A stretch of DNA of 64,000 bases from Enoplolaimus lenunculus (GCA_030248215.1 JASANG010000412.1:139001-203000), one strand, 5' to 3'; counted from the stretch's first letter, positions 45,881-58,283 are shown. A program made the numbers and translations. Notes: generated from the letters alone by a model not told the origin.

Positions 45881-48045
45881 CCTATCGAGTATATTTAGCC
45901 CCTGTCGGGTACGCGGAAGCACGATACCATGCCGTATTGAAACTAGAGTAATTCATACTTTGCTGGATTTATCAAGCAAAACAATCTATAAACAATAGTT
46001 GCGGTGTAATTGGTGTTCGTGTTTTCCCTAAGCTCAGAGCAAATTAAAGAGTGGCGTATAAATTGAACCTAAGACCACCAAACGCTTTATTTCGAAACTT
46101 CAACTTGTTGTATCATAATTTAAATCTAAATATCGCCCAATGAGTCGGTTGACTGTGCAACACTTCAAATCAGTCAAATATTAATTTCGGTTATAATAAT
46201 TTAGTCTGAAAAAAACGTTTAAGAAAAGTGTGAAGATTCTGCGATTGAATTCTTTCACTTCAATATACGGCAGAGTTCAACAACGGTTGAAAAATACAGG
46301 AGTCGGAGTCGGAAGTCGCCAATCTAAATTTTACCGATTTGGGGCCGAATGTGAAACGAAACATTGTCGCTTAAATTACGTTAAATTCGCGGCCTTTTTG
46401 AAAATATGGACCGATTGAAAAATTGTAACATATTCACAAGGCCGGTTTGAGAGATCGTCAAATAGTTAAATTTTGAAACATTTTGTTTTAAAATTTGACT
46501 ATTCAACGTATCAAACGAGCCTAAGTACTCGAATGGAGTTTGAGCAAGTACTTTAAAGTGAATAATTTCAAACTCAGAATTTGGGCGTAAAACTACTAAT
46601 TTCAGGGTTTATGAAAACCCCAAATATGCAACAAATATCAAACTCGAAGACTTTGTATTAATTTGTGTTGAGGGTTGGTTTAAAGACACCCGGACGCACG
46701 CTATATTACTATGTATAGCAGGTTAATTGGAATTGGGGCGAACAAAATATTCAAATTTATGCTTTCATGAAACAAGACATTTTTATATGTTTATCAACTT
46801 CTGCGTTAACTTCATCGTTTTGCATAGTTAAGTTAATTTTACTTTATTAATATAATTAAAACTTTGCAGGTTATTTTGTGACAAAATTCTTGAGGAGGTT
46901 TTTGAGAAATGCTGAACGTGTGCGTCTTTCTATGAAAGCCAAATTTTTAAAGTTGTATTGTAAGAATGCAAACAATAACCTGTGCCAATTTACTCCATAG
47001 TGTTAGCGCCTTATAGAGACAAAAATATAATACAAAATAAAGATCTGCTTTCTATATTAAAGTAACATTCCATAGCGATTATGCTTGATCAATTCTACTA
47101 AAAATGGCTAATTTTTGAATTAAGAAAGTTGAATTAGGCTTCAAGCTTGGAATGCCGGGCGATGTCGGTCTCTATGGAAACTGTTAGCGTATATACATAT
47201 ATACATATATATTTTTTAAACAAAATTGAAAATTGATGTTTTTTAATGCACCTGCTACTGATTGATGAAATTTAAGCTTGGTTTTCAAAAGACATACAAA
47301 TTTTGACAAAAAATGGCGCATAATAAGAAAACAAAGTAAAATCACAAACAAATCCTACGAATTTCAACAATTGGTTAGGTTCTAATACCTTTAGTTTTCC
47401 CGCCCCTACTAATTTGCAAGATACCCTGCCATTATATGGTGTTGCACATGTTATATTAAAGACTGCGAAAAAGCATTTTGGCAAACTTATCTCGGTTTAT
47501 ATTTACCTGACATTTATTGTCCAATCGTTAGATTTGATCAGGGCCGGATTATGACCTGGATGCCCTGCACCTGAGGCGCATTTTTCACACAGACCCTTAA
47601 AAAGAAGGTTTAAAATAAACATTTTTTCAAAATTTCTATCTTTTGAAACACCCGGCACAGGTACTACCGAAGTGTGGAACCTGAGGCCGCGATCTTACAG
47701 GTCTTAATTAAGCAGTACGGATAAGGTAACAACCCCAGGGATCAATTGTAATACCAAGTGTGCTTTAATTGAACGTTGCATAATGGACGTGACATAAGAC
47801 CAAACAAAATTTCTTTCAAGTTCTCTTAAGATTTCTTTATAGTTTGACACATCTGTTAACGCGTTTGCAAGTTTACAGTTGTCTAAGTTTTAAAGACAAT
47901 TCATATTCCCGTTTTAAAACAACTTCAGGCCCGATATATACTTTTAGCAATTTTGCGTTTTCCTGACAAGCTGGTCATTAATTTTGTGTCAACAATTAAT
48001 TGAAAAACCAAGAAACAGCTATATGTAAAAAGCGATGCTGATTTT

Positions 48046-48133
48046 GGATTTATATATATTATATATGTATATATATTATATATATGTATATATGTATATA
48101 TATTATATATATGTATATATATGTATATATATT
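48046..48133. repeat. AT-rich tandem repeat (TATATATG type)
   Basis: Repeats of about 20-24 bp built from TATATATTATATATGTATA. The Tyr/Ile-rich frame across it is a shadow. Confidence 0.85.
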
Positions 48134-48435
48134 GATGTTTTGACTGTAGTAGCGTGTAGATTACAATTATACTCGTGTCGTCCAGGTGTAATTTATCTCA
48201 TACTGATTTGTTCGTTTGCGAGCGGCAATAAATTGCTTTGATGAAAAACGCTTTTTGTATTCCGGGGTTTCGATTTGGTCAAAGAAATATTTACTGTATA
48301 AAATGAAGAGAAGAAAATGAATGCTGGATTGTATCAATCGCACCCAGGGAAAAAAGTAAACTGGAGTTGAGTCAATGTATTTAACATGGGGATACACAAC
48401 TATGGATGGGCAACGGATATCCGGATAATCTATAT

Positions 48436-48690
48436 CGGGTACACACAAAAAAGTATTCCTGAATTTATTCAGAAAAGTATTTTCTGTGTCAAATCTGTAA
48501 AGTTTTTCTCATATTTAAGATAATTTTCCTAAAAATAACTGGAAACTTTATTTTCAGACTTTTTTCGAAACCTTTTTGAAAACTTTTCTGCTATTACAGA
48601 AATACTTTTCAAATGCCGTTGCTAATTTTATTTCTTTAATGTAAGAAATTTTGTCTTAAATATCAGAAATATTATTTTGAGTGTAGCATT
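48436..48690. repeat. Possible inverted-repeat element
   Basis: ACACACAAAAAAGTATTCCTG at the left; the right part holds AAATATTATTTTGAGTGT and AGAAATACTTTTC, inverse to left-side motifs. Single copy in this window, so the call is tentative. Confidence 0.3.
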
Positions 48691-49079
48691 GCCGGAAATC
48701 CCGTTATCATAAGACATCCTTTGCCCATCACTGCATGCAACCTTTGCAAACTTCAACCCAGCACCACATATCGTTCACTGCCGTCCGAATAATCAAAACC
48801 GTATACGGTGCGCACACCTGTGGCTGCGCTTCGATATTAACCGTATAGTCGTTCGAAAAGATGGCAACAGAGGGCTCTGCCCTCGTAATTACACGGATTT
48901 TCCTGGATTGGTTACATTTACACTTATGTTTGGCTCAAATATTTGTGGTTGCGCATCCTTGAAAATACGTCAATCCGAATATATATTTATATATATGTAT
49001 ACAAAAGTTAAAGAATCATAGATATTCCGGCCCATGTTAAGGGAATGGGCGTCCAGGTTTCGGATGGATCCATCAAAGA

Positions 49080-49195
49080 GTAGGTTTAGATTGTAGATTA
49101 CATTTTTTGCTTAGGCTTAGGAACTCATTTTTGCAACGCTCAGTTTTAGGCTTAGGCTTAGGAATACGCTTGATCTCCTGTTACGCCCCTTAAAG
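49080..49195 (+). mobile_element. R2 MITE copy, right part
   Basis: TTTTTTGCTTAGGCTTAGGA and TTAGGCTTAGGCTTAGGAAT units, then TCCTGTTACGCCCCTT where the terminus breaks off. Confidence 0.6.
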
Positions 49196-49304
49196 TAACA
49201 TTAGCCGATATTGCAATTCGGCTATATTTGTTACAACTCTCAAAAGCTGTAAACGCAGTGTTTAGCAATTCGTGCGTGCATTCGAAAGACTCGAGAATCA
49301 ACCA

Positions 49305-49498
49305 CGCTGCAAAAAATGGTGAGTCAAATTGACTCCCTCAGAAATAGGCTCTACAGCACTACACAAACTGAGTCAAATTCGACTCCGCCAGAGTCAAACG
49401 TGCGACTTAGGGAGTCGAATTTGACTCTGGCCAGTTTGTTTAGTCCCGTAGAGCCTATTTCGGAAAGAGTCAATTTGACTCACCATTTTTTACAGTGC
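49305..49498. mobile_element. R5 fold-back MITE copy
   Basis: ACGCTGCAAAAAATGGTGAG to ACTCACCATTTTTTACAGTG; almost the full 194 bp folds on itself. Same inner GAGTCAAATT motifs as 32551-32760. Confidence 0.8.
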
Positions 49499-49634
49499 AT
49501 GTTTAGTGTAGCGGCGAGGGTAAACGCCTATCGCCTGAAAACGCCACAATTCGAATCCAGGCTTGAAAGACGTTCTAATACATGAAATAAAAATATTTAT
49601 ATGGAAAACGGTTAATGGAATACTTGTCAGTTAA

Positions 49635-50171
49635 GCCCTATTCACACGTGCAAGTTTTTTCTTCGACAACTTGCAGCTGCAACTTGCACGAAATACTTGC
49701 AGCTGCAAGTATTTGTAAGCAATCATAACTTTCATTCTGAATCTTGACATGAATTTATGTGAATATAATTTGCAAACCACTGCAAAAAATAAATAACATA
49801 ACCTATAATCTATCAGTTTAGCCAATGATGATAAATGAATTCGACATGCAGGACTATTCATACCTACGAATTAATTCTTCGCATATATTAATCATGAATA
49901 ACTTGCAGCTGCAAGTTCTTCGAATGAATTTTTCAAAAAACTTGCAGCTGCAAGTTTCAGTTGTAAGAAACATTCATGCGCAGAGAAGGTTGTACTCGAA
50001 ATTTCTTGACTTGAAAAAGTTTTCATCGCGATGCAATCTTTATTTAATGTTTAAAAATTTAAGACTATTCCCATTACTTTCGCCGTCGGCTATCTGCTTT
50101 GTGACCAAACTTGCACATGCAAGTTGCACGTGCAACTTTTTGCTGCAAAAACTTGCACGTATGAATAGGGC
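49635..50171. mobile_element. TIR element with CAGCTG palindromes (R10)
   Basis: GCCCTATTCACACGTGCAAG at the left mirrors CTTGCACGTATGAATAGGGC at the right. The left flank is TTAA and the right is TTTA, possibly a worn TTAA target, as piggyBac-type elements use. Three perfect ACTTGCAGCTGCAAGT palindromes lie inside. About 537 bp; the 146-codon ORF across it has no recognised domain. Confidence 0.7.
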
Positions 50172-51114
50172 TTTAGTATGTTTGAGTTTCACGCGTTACG
50201 TTCAGCATGGTCGAGATTACGCCTCGCCGCCAGCCCTCCGGTTTCCTCAGTCCGTTCTCAAATGATCCATCGAAGGCTTTGTCTTATAATTCACCAAACC
50301 CCAACGTTCATCACAGACATCCAACCAAGGCATAGGGTTGCTCAACAAGAATCCCATATCATTTATCGAGACCCCCATTTTACATAAAAAATTTTCTCGT
50401 GTACAACCCCTTGAATCTTGCGGTTTAGTGCAACACAAATTTCAGTCATAGAAAGCTCCAGTTGAGTTGAAAACGAACCAACTTATGTCAAATTGTGGTC
50501 AGTTGTTTAAACATCCGTTGAATCAGTACGAGTGAGGCTTCCTGATGCAACGAGGCCTCCATAAGAGGAAAGTTCTGATGACCTTGACAGTGGGCTTCAG
50601 ATTAAACCTCAATGTGCGGTCTTATCTCCCGCGTATAAAGGTTGATAATTTTTTGTTTACCTGTCGCACTATCTATCAACCGTTAATAATAAATTGCGCT
50701 GTGACCGCCGCTATCGCGAAAATACATCAAACCACAAATGACAAAACAAAACTAAAACATACAAAAAACCGTAAGCCAACGCTGATTTATAGAAAAGGTA
50801 TGCAAGAAATTCCATCACACAGCCTCTAAGCAACACATGTTTGCAGATATTTATTTTGTGTCATACCAACATTCCCTTCAATTGCAATCTCGCCGAAAAG
50901 CAACCGAATTAGCATCGTTAAAACCGTTGTTACAAAGCTTACACACTTCTATTCTATAATATTGCAAGAAAGGATAAACCAATTTTTGGCAAATGATGGG
51001 CACAAAACTACTTCTGTACTGATCTGAATATTAAGAGGGGACCACAGATATTTATTTTGCCACTCCAGAAAGTAAACTTTTGATATTCGATTACTTGGAT
51101 TATTTATTTTTCAG

Positions 51115-51172
51115 GCCAAACTTCAGGTATTTGGAGCTCACAACTTTCACTTTACCGTTCGATATGATTTAA
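51115..51172 (+). other. Plus-strand exon-like stretch
   Basis: Flanked by a good acceptor (TTTATTTTTCAG) and donor (GTACGT), it reads AKLQVFGAHNFHFTVRYDL. Further plus-strand candidates are VTYEPKTVKLTKTEHSI from 51798 (acceptor ATTATTGCAG, donor GTAAGT) and 52030-52206. I could not chain these in consistent phase, so no plus-strand gene is called. Confidence 0.25.
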
Positions 51173-51215
51173 GTACGTAACGTAGGAAAATATATATGAA
51201 TATATTTATATATCT

Positions 51216-51262
51216 ATAAATAAATAAATAAATAAAAAATAAATAAATAAATAAATATATAT
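51216..51262. repeat. (AAAT)n microsatellite
   Basis: AAATA tetramer array with one interruption, in the 3' flank of the small minus-strand gene. Confidence 0.9.
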
Positions 51263-51326
51263 ATGGGATCTAATCCGGTATTTTGTGAATTTTGTGTTTT
51301 ATAACCACTTGATTAATTTTGTATTT

Positions 51327-51598
51327 TTATTTTACATTTTTTGATTTTTGTTTTACAGGTAAATTAATAGGTTGCTTTATTTGCCGCTTTTCGTTTTTCA
51401 AATAACATGAAGCTGTTGTTTTCGAACGTTCCGGATAGACTGAAGGTAGATTTGGTTGAACGTCACACCGTTCAGCGCGATTATATTCAGCGCTCAGTTT
51501 CGACTCGACTAGTTTTGTTTGAGTTGAATGCAGCAAATCGTGCTCAGGAAATAGCTCAATTGGTGTTTCGTAGAAAATTTGTTCAGGAGGTTCTTGAT
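51327..51598 (-). CDS. Small gene exon 2 (terminal)
   Basis: About 90 codons to TAA. A GT at 51356-51355 could be a further donor (phase 0), in which case the gene would extend left into 51115-51172 or beyond; I see no convincing minus-strand exon there. Confidence 0.42.
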
Positions 51599-52666
51599 CT
51601 GAAATTAAAATTGATATTTCTGTCTTCAATTTTGGTGTTACCGTTAGATTCCGTAAACACGGAAACTTTTAACGTTGCTTCCGCATCAAAATTTAGAGAC
51701 AATGAAGCGTTGAATGTCAAATTTCGGCAACGATCCGTCTGATCTCATTGGGGTCCATGATAAATGTATCAAAAAAAAAGTTTATAATTATTGCAGGTGA
51801 CATATGAACCGAAGACTGTAAAATTAACCAAGACAGAACATTCTATAGTAAGTATGCTGGCAAATGAGCGATTTTGGGACGAATTAGGAATTATAAAACT
51901 GTTGCCCATAGTTACTATAAGGGTCCTACTCAATGAGAATGTAACCTTTCACACGTCGCAGTCTCCCCGTCGCCAAAATTTTGCCCTTGACACCCACATA
52001 ATAGAACGATTACTGCTTGTGATTTAAAGTTCGATCAAACGCAAACGTATTCTTCAAAACTCATCAGTTGAAGAAATGTATAAGCAGTCACTGGGAGACC
52101 CGCGTACAGCGCGCGGCGGTAATCCTGTAAAAGATTTGATCGCGTACTCATGTAAGCGGTTCTTACGAGCAAGCGTGTATACCGAGCAAGCAGCAAAATT
52201 TCGTTAAACAGCTAATATCCGTGGCCAATGTATACAACAGGATCGGAACAGTAGTTTAAGCATAATCCTTAAGCCTATTAAGCTTAAGCTTAAGCGTAAA
52301 AATGAGGTTATACCTAAGCCTAGCATACGCAAAAAATTAGTCTAAAGCTAATAAGTTTACTCTATTCCAGTCCCACGGAATAACGTTCCGCTCTTGATCT
52401 TTACACAGGCCGTATCCGCATGAAAATCATTTTTTACGCTGTCAAATGTCTTTTTTTGCATCCAGAAATTTTGCGACAGCAAATATCGTCACTGTTCGTT
52501 CATTCGTTTGCGGTCGTGTTTTACCTTTGTGAAGGTGTCGAATTTCGCTAAACTGTCGCTCAATCCGACTGCGTGTTGTGTTTCTTAAGTTTCTTAGCAA
52601 CGAATCTTTGTGATGCTTCTCGCTTGGCGTCAAGTGTTTGTCAGATTTAATCAGTGCGTTGGCCAT
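51327..52666 (-). CDS. Probable small two-exon gene, unknown product (137 aa)
   Basis: Exon 1 is 52666 to 52525 (MANALIKSDKHLTPSEKHHK...IRHLHK, donor GTAAAA) and exon 2 is 51598 to 51327 (acceptor TTAATTTCAG). The phase-1 junction joins cleanly to give Lys-Asp-Gln-Glu-Pro, total 414 nt. An AATAAA overlaps the stop codon on the minus strand, a plausible poly(A) signal. The protein is hydrophilic and Lys/Arg/Glu-rich, without signal peptide or membrane helix: a basic helical N-terminus, then a probably disordered part with DQEPPEQIFYETPIELF. The 926-bp intron contains an R2 copy. An alternative short 3' exon from 52138 (acceptor CTTTTACAG, reading LPPRAVRGSPSDCLY) also fits the phase. The plus strand is open over much of the same DNA, so strand choice is not certain. 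I do not recognise the family. Confidence 0.45.
52222..52411 (-). mobile_element. R2 MITE copy inside the small gene's intron
   Basis: GGCCAATGTATACAACAGGA to GCTCTTGATCTTTACACAGG, with both termini and a short array. Confidence 0.8.
52525..52666 (-). CDS. Small gene exon 1
   Basis: 47 codons plus one base. Composition and splice donor (AAAG then GTAAAA) look genuine; without splicing the frame continues 27 codons to a stop. Confidence 0.5.
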
Positions 52667-52894
52667 TCGGTCAGCAAATTGAGGTGGCGATATTCCTATT
52701 TAAACGCTCAAAAATGATGTTGAAACACAAAGATAAACACGAATATCTGTTTCCGCTTCCGGCAAAGATGGGTGTACGTTTTCGTTTGCGTTACAGAAAT
52801 ATTAGAAAACGATTATGTTTTTATATGCTCAAAAAAGTTGTAAATCACTAAAATAATCATTCTGTTTTCATACAGGTATGTTGTTGAATTTGTT

Positions 52895-53090
52895 GGCCCA
52901 TGTATAGAATAGAACAGGGCCGGAACAGTACTATAAACATTTTCCTAAGCCTAAGCCTAAGCCATAGCGTATGGATGAGCCTATTCCTAAGCCTAAGCCT
53001 AAGCCTATGCAAAAACTTAGTCTAAAGCTTAAACTGACTCTATTATAGCCCATTCGGAAAACGATCCGGCCATGTTCTATACATGGGCCA
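52895..53090 (-). mobile_element. R2 MITE copy
   Basis: GGCCCATGTATAGAATAGAA to CATGTTCTATACATGGGCC: here both termini are of the same GGCCCATGTATAGAA type, so the inverted repeats are better matched than in most copies. Confidence 0.8.
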
Positions 53091-55184
53091 ATTTGTTTGA
53101 CTAATTAAAACCATCTTTTAAAATTTTTTATATACGTACTTGAGTATACGTTTATCCGCTTCCATTTCTGTTTTATTTTTAATCACTATCAGTTTCTGAT
53201 TATGTTATTTTTACTATCCGTTGACACCCCATGTTCTAAAAATTGTGCTATATTTACCAGTGCTGCATGCCACCATTGTCCACAAACCCCCCTCGTTCGA
53301 TTTTTTTCTTGAATGCAACCGTAACCCACCTTTTCCAAAATCTTGGCTACGCCATGTATAGCGGATAGCTACCGCTGCTATACGCTGCATCGTGCCATCT
53401 GATGCCGTAGCACAGAGATAAGAAATGGGACAGCCTGAGGTCTTCCCACTCCGCCCGCCCTGTGAGGGATGTTTTTTGGCAGCCGCCCTATAAGGCCCCA
53501 TGAGTCCGGACGAAAAAATGGTGCACCACCTGGCCCATGAAGTTATATATCACAAAAAATAAGCAGCATTTCAGTACTTTTACGTTGATTTCTATATTTC
53601 TAAGTTCAATTAACCTATTGTCTCGCGATTTTTGCTAGGCACAAAACCCGTGCCTCATGTGGCAAACGAATATAGCAGTTTAACATAACCGAGAAATAGC
53701 ATCATTTCACTGGTTTTGTTTAGATTTCTATATTTGTCACGACAATTGATGTACACTGTATTGCGGACTTTTGTTGACTCAATTTTAATAAACTGAATTT
53801 AACAAAGAACGCGGGCCGACAAAAAAACTTCAATTAAGAATGACAAAATTTTGGATATTCTGCTTGTCAAAAGAAGCCTAAGCTTACTTTTGGCAATTTT
53901 TTACTTTCCATCAGACAACTAAAATGTGGGGGATTTTCAGTTTCATTTTCCGTTATCAATATATATATAGTAAAAGAACCTTGTGCAACAGCACAACTAA
54001 CTATGTAGCGTAGTAGGTCTACAATGGCGGATCCAGGGGGGCCACCCCGGCCGTGCCCCTCCAACAGCATCTCGACAAATATTATATAGAGTGTCAATTG
54101 TTGTTCAACGCTGTTTATTTCTCTGGTTTATACAGAATAGTATAAGCAACTGTCTTTAAATTTGTGTCTGATTGAAACCAAATCCGAACATATTTAGGTT
54201 TTACAACAATGAATTGTTTGATGTGATCCTGTTTCAGGCCTCATGCATATTAAATTTGGGTGGGTTCTGCGGAAAAGCAGACTAACAGACCCAATACTAT
54301 TCTAATTATAGAAAATTTTTCCATGTGAAAGGTGTTTTGTAGGGTGCAAATTAAACCAGTGTTCACTCTTGTGCTGAAAACTTCACAACCGAAAGAAATT
54401 AATCTTCCGATTTTGTCCCATTTTCGCGCCACAAAATAGGGGCAAAAATCGAAAGAAAATTTTTCCATGGATTTTAAATTTATAGGTCAAAAGTAAGCTG
54501 AAATTTTTTTCTGCAGCCCGAACCTCTAAAATTTTTATCGTTCATACAAAGTTTCTGTCTGCTGCTTGCTAAATTCTATTTAAAACCGTGTTTAATAAAT
54601 TCACAAAACGACTGAATAAATTTGCATAAAAACATGAATAATCAACATAAAAATCGGCTACCAGTTTAGTGTTATAAACTGCAATGGGACAGGTGGGACA
54701 CGATTTTTGTGCCAGAACATGGAGCTCCATAAGGCAGTGATGGATTGACCGCATTCCTTCTATCTGTGTGATGCAATGTTACGATGACGTTTTACATGTA
54801 GGCCCCAATCCATCCGTACACCTAAATGTTTCATTTCAAACTTGAACAATTCGATATGTTACCGTTTGTGGTATCGTCGAAAAAATCTGTATCTCGCGTG
54901 ATCGAAACAGTTCGATCTTCTCTACTCAGTTTCAAGTCTTTGTTGTCTGTTTGCAAATTGCTGTTTTTCCACCACCTGGAAAATATTGCAACACAGTAAA
55001 AAGCAGTACTTGTATACACTTTGCCGCCCCCCCCCGTCGAACTATTACCCCTTGTTTCTCCGGTGTTAGAACAGTGCACATTTAAAACTAATGCTCTGGG
55101 TTATGCTTACGCTTAAGTATAAATGATTACAGGCAAAGGTATATGCGTAGGTTTAAGTTTAGGAAAGACTTTTCCGAAGCCAAA

Positions 55185-55566
55185 TCGTGATCGTAAGCCT
55201 AAGCCTCTGTGGGAATGTGTACAAGAGACTTGCGGATTGTGGTTTATGTATACAACAGGACCGGAACAGTAGTATAAGCATACTCCTATGCCTAAACCTA
55301 AGCCTAAGTTTAAGCCTAAGCCTCTGCGGGATTGTATACAAGAGACTTGCGGATTGTGGTTTATGTATACAACAGGACCGGAACAGTAGTATAAGCATAC
55401 TCCTATGCCTAAACCTAAGCCTAAGTTTAAGCCTAACCCTAAGCATAAGGATGAGCCTATTCTTAAGGCTAAGCCTAAGCCTAAGCAAAACAGTAACTCA
55501 AAAGCTTAAATTGACTCTATTACATCCCCGCCGGAAAACGATCCGGCCCTGTTCTATACGTGGACC
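55185..55566 (-). mobile_element. R2 MITE copy with 117-bp internal tandem duplication
   Basis: The unit from 55195 (AAGCCTAAGCCTCTG..., TGTACAAGAGACTTGCGG, ...AACAGGACCGGAACAGTAG) repeats at 55312 with few differences, so the element's left terminus occurs twice. The right end ATCCGGCCCTGTTCTATACG is intact. The matching frames on either strand are shadows. Confidence 0.8.
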
Positions 55567-55724
55567 CGAATAGTTTGCCCCATCCACAATTGAGCAGTTG
55601 TGTTACAGAGAAAAGTATAAAACATACAAAAAATCAAAATCCCAAAGTATGATTCCATTATGAGGAAATAAATACTAAAATTTGTCGTCGACTCAGAGTA
55701 TACACAGTCACAAACATCAAGGCT

Positions 55725-55880
55725 ATGCATAAGCTTAATAGGTTTAGGCTTACGTTTAGAAAAACAACTTATGCAAACGTTTACGTTTAGGCTTGGTACG
55801 ACTTTTCGTAAACATTATTCCTATAAGCGAAAGCGTAAGCCTAAGCCTTTAGCCTGCGTGGGCATAATATATACAAGAGA
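55725..55880. mobile_element. R2-related copy, rearranged
   Basis: TTAGGC-type units on one strand (55740-55800) face GCCTAA-type units on the other (55830-55850), followed by GTGGGCATAATATATACAAG also seen at 55330. Probably two partial copies joined head to head. Confidence 0.45.
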
Positions 55881-56436
55881 TTGATCGCGTCGTTTTGTCA
55901 TCAACGTACCACCATGCGACGACTAAAATACAACACCATGCAACAAGCAGTAACGGAACGATTAAAGCGACTGCCAAAAAATTGTTTGATAACGCCATAA
56001 AGTGCAATTTGCCATCATAAGAAATCGTTTAATCATGAGATCAATAAGTAGCTGTAATGACAAGAAACACAAATTTAAAGTAAAAACGAGCCGACATACA
56101 ATTCTGATCTTTGTTTGTTTCCGTCACAAAAAGTAACCCCCCCCTGAACCCCACGAAAAATTTATTACTGGATTAATATAATAATATAGTCCATCGAAAA
56201 ATAAAAGCTAACGGTTAGAATTATTGTTACCGTTTGGAGCTTGGCCAGCTCTAAACCTAAGCCTAGAGCCCCCTAAACTTATTAATATATACTTTTAGGA
56301 AAATATTACAGCAATGCTAGGAGTGCAATTTCTTACTCGTAAAGTAGACAAATACGTACTTGACTTTACCTGCTGTCGAAGTCAAAGGGTTGAATTATAA
56401 ATATACACTTGTTTATACTCCAGTTTCTAAAATGGC

Positions 56437-56684
56437 GGCCAATGTAAAGAACATGGGCGAAACAGTATTTAAGCATATTCCAAAGCCTAAGCCTAGGCCT
56501 AAAGCGTAAGAATGAGCATAATCCTAAGCCTAAAGCCTAAGCCTAAGCCTAAGCCTAAGCCCACGCCTAAGCCTAAGACTAAGCCTAAGCCTAACCTAAG
56601 CCAAGAAAAAAATTGTCTGAAGCTTAAGCTTACTCTTTTTTTGTCTTACAGAAAAAAGTTCCGCGCCTGATCTTTACATGGGCC
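56437..56684 (-). mobile_element. R2 MITE copy, longest array
   Basis: GGCCAATGTAAAGAACATGG to GCCTGATCTTTACATGGGCC, about 248 bp, with some fourteen GCCTAA units including long perfect runs: the largest telomere-type array in the window. Confidence 0.85.
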
Positions 56685-57928
56685 AGAATGGTTAACTATA
56701 AAACTAACAATATCTGACTCACCTTAAATATATTCAAAAGAAATACGCACTGTTAAAACAATGTTTTGCTTCAATAAAACAGCGGTCTGTTTTTGTTTAA
56801 AAAATGTCGAGATACGCTTTGAGTTGAAAAATTATATTCTGTTCGTAGAATGTTACATCGCGGTTAAATGATGTGTTCTGCTACGTCGTTTAACACAGCT
56901 GCAGATCAACGCTAACCAATGTCAGTATTTCAGGTCATAAAGTTCCAGTTTAGTATCTTTTGCTACTGATTATTGTGATTCTTTTTGTAACCGAACAAAT
57001 TTCCGCATAGTCTGACTTTGATCTGACGAGCTTCATGCACCTTCTGTAACAAGTTTGCGCTATCGATGCTAACCATTTCTAGCTGACATTTTAGTATATG
57101 GCTGGGTTGCAAATGACCGTGTGAATAGTTAGTGATTTCCTGGGCCTATCCAAATCACTAACTCCGCGCTTTGAATCCGATTTTCAATGACGCTACTTCG
57201 CTCTGGTTCAGCAATGCAGTCGTTTTTCCCTTTTGTTCCCCCACACACAAGTAAAGCACCAGTTCCAGTACAAACGCAATATGCTTAACTGCCGAGCTTA
57301 TTCCTGCTAATGTGTCGACAGTTGCTTTGTTTTAGGTGCCTTCCGCACGTTCGCTACGAGAACTTATCGTGTAATTTCACTAAGTCACTAGCTGACACCG
57401 TATAAAGACAATTGTAACGCAAAGTGACAAAACTCCAAAAATGCCGTAATATCTCCAATTTACCGTACAAAACCCCAATTATCTCAAGAAAACCAGCCAA
57501 AACTAGCCCCACTAGAATTGACTAACCCCAGAAAACACTCCAACTGAAACACCAGAAAACTCCGTTAACACATCTCCAACACTCCCCTAGATCTCCGGTG
57601 CTGCCCGTAGGCTTCGCACTCTGTGCGCTCCGATTACCAAATATCCTTACGCCTGTGTACCATAGACTCACATTTGAACTACCCTGACTATTCATCAACT
57701 CAAATCCGAAATACCTAAGTCTCCCAACGCCGCTAACAAGTCACTCAATCAAGCTAAACAACCAATGCTAAACGCAACCAAAGGTGAAATCGCCAAAATT
57801 GAACCGTAAACCATACTTGAAAAACACAAGAATGATTGTGGAGGCTGGCTACCCCAGCCCCCTTAATTGATTGATTTGCGTAAATTGTTCGGCTTTTGGA
57901 GTCTCGGACACTCACCGAAGCCTATATT

Positions 57929-57929
<1 letters not shown>

Positions 57930-57968
<39 letters not shown>

Positions 57969-57969
57969 C
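57930..57969. repeat. (CAA)n microsatellite
   Basis: Thirteen AAC/CAA triplets. The poly-Cys frame on the minus strand is a shadow. Confidence 0.9.
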
Positions 57970-58283
57970 CACAAAGAATAACAAGAACAATATGACCCCT
58001 CCCAAAACCCCTAGCTAGGCCATTAGGCGCATTAGGCCGGACGCGCGTATTTAGTGGCCACGCAGGGCCCATGTAAACTGGACATTGCGGCTCAGCCGTC
58101 ACGCATAGAATTTATAACCTTTTACCCTTCCTAGCAACGCATGAGTCTACCTTAAGTTCAAAGAAAGACTAGGTGGAGCCGGGGACTCCCTTAAGGTGTG
58201 GCTTGAGTTTGATTTAAATTTTGTTTTAGTTTTTAGTTTGAAATATATGAGTGGCACAGCCACTTACAGGCAAGACTAAACTA

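Larger units (their letters stand above)
23500..51326. other. Gene desert, about 28 kb, repeat-dominated
   Basis: I find no gene with supported exons here. The many short ORFs are within repeats or are composition shadows. Named content is listed separately (R1-R7, R10, microsatellites). Unassigned stretches longer than 300 bp include 24880-26330, 27140-29780, 30830-31900, 32770-33900, 46000-47500 and 50440-51030, in which I see only AT-rich sequence and scraps of R3-like GGGGGC/GCCCCC ends. Diverged exons could be missed. Confidence 0.5.

Noticed and set aside
47530-47710. CAGGGCCGGATT motif as a transposon end
   Set aside because: Only one terminus is seen; no partner end or repeat copy in the window.
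49508-49560. tRNA-like stretch (box-B-like ATTCGAATCC)
   Set aside because: No cloverleaf stems or box A at proper spacing could be drawn; at most a worn tRNA-derived repeat.
49825-50265. 146-codon ORF
   Set aside because: Runs through the R10 TIR element, including its terminus; no recognisable domain and many residues come from the CAGCTG palindromes.
55159-55573. 109- and 128-codon ORFs with Leu/Arg or Ser/Leu repeats on opposite strands
   Set aside because: Both are products of the hexamer repeat of R2 and its 117-bp duplication.
57863-58102. Poly-Cys minus-strand ORF
   Set aside because: Translation of the CAA/TTG triplet array; the flanks are not conserved in character.
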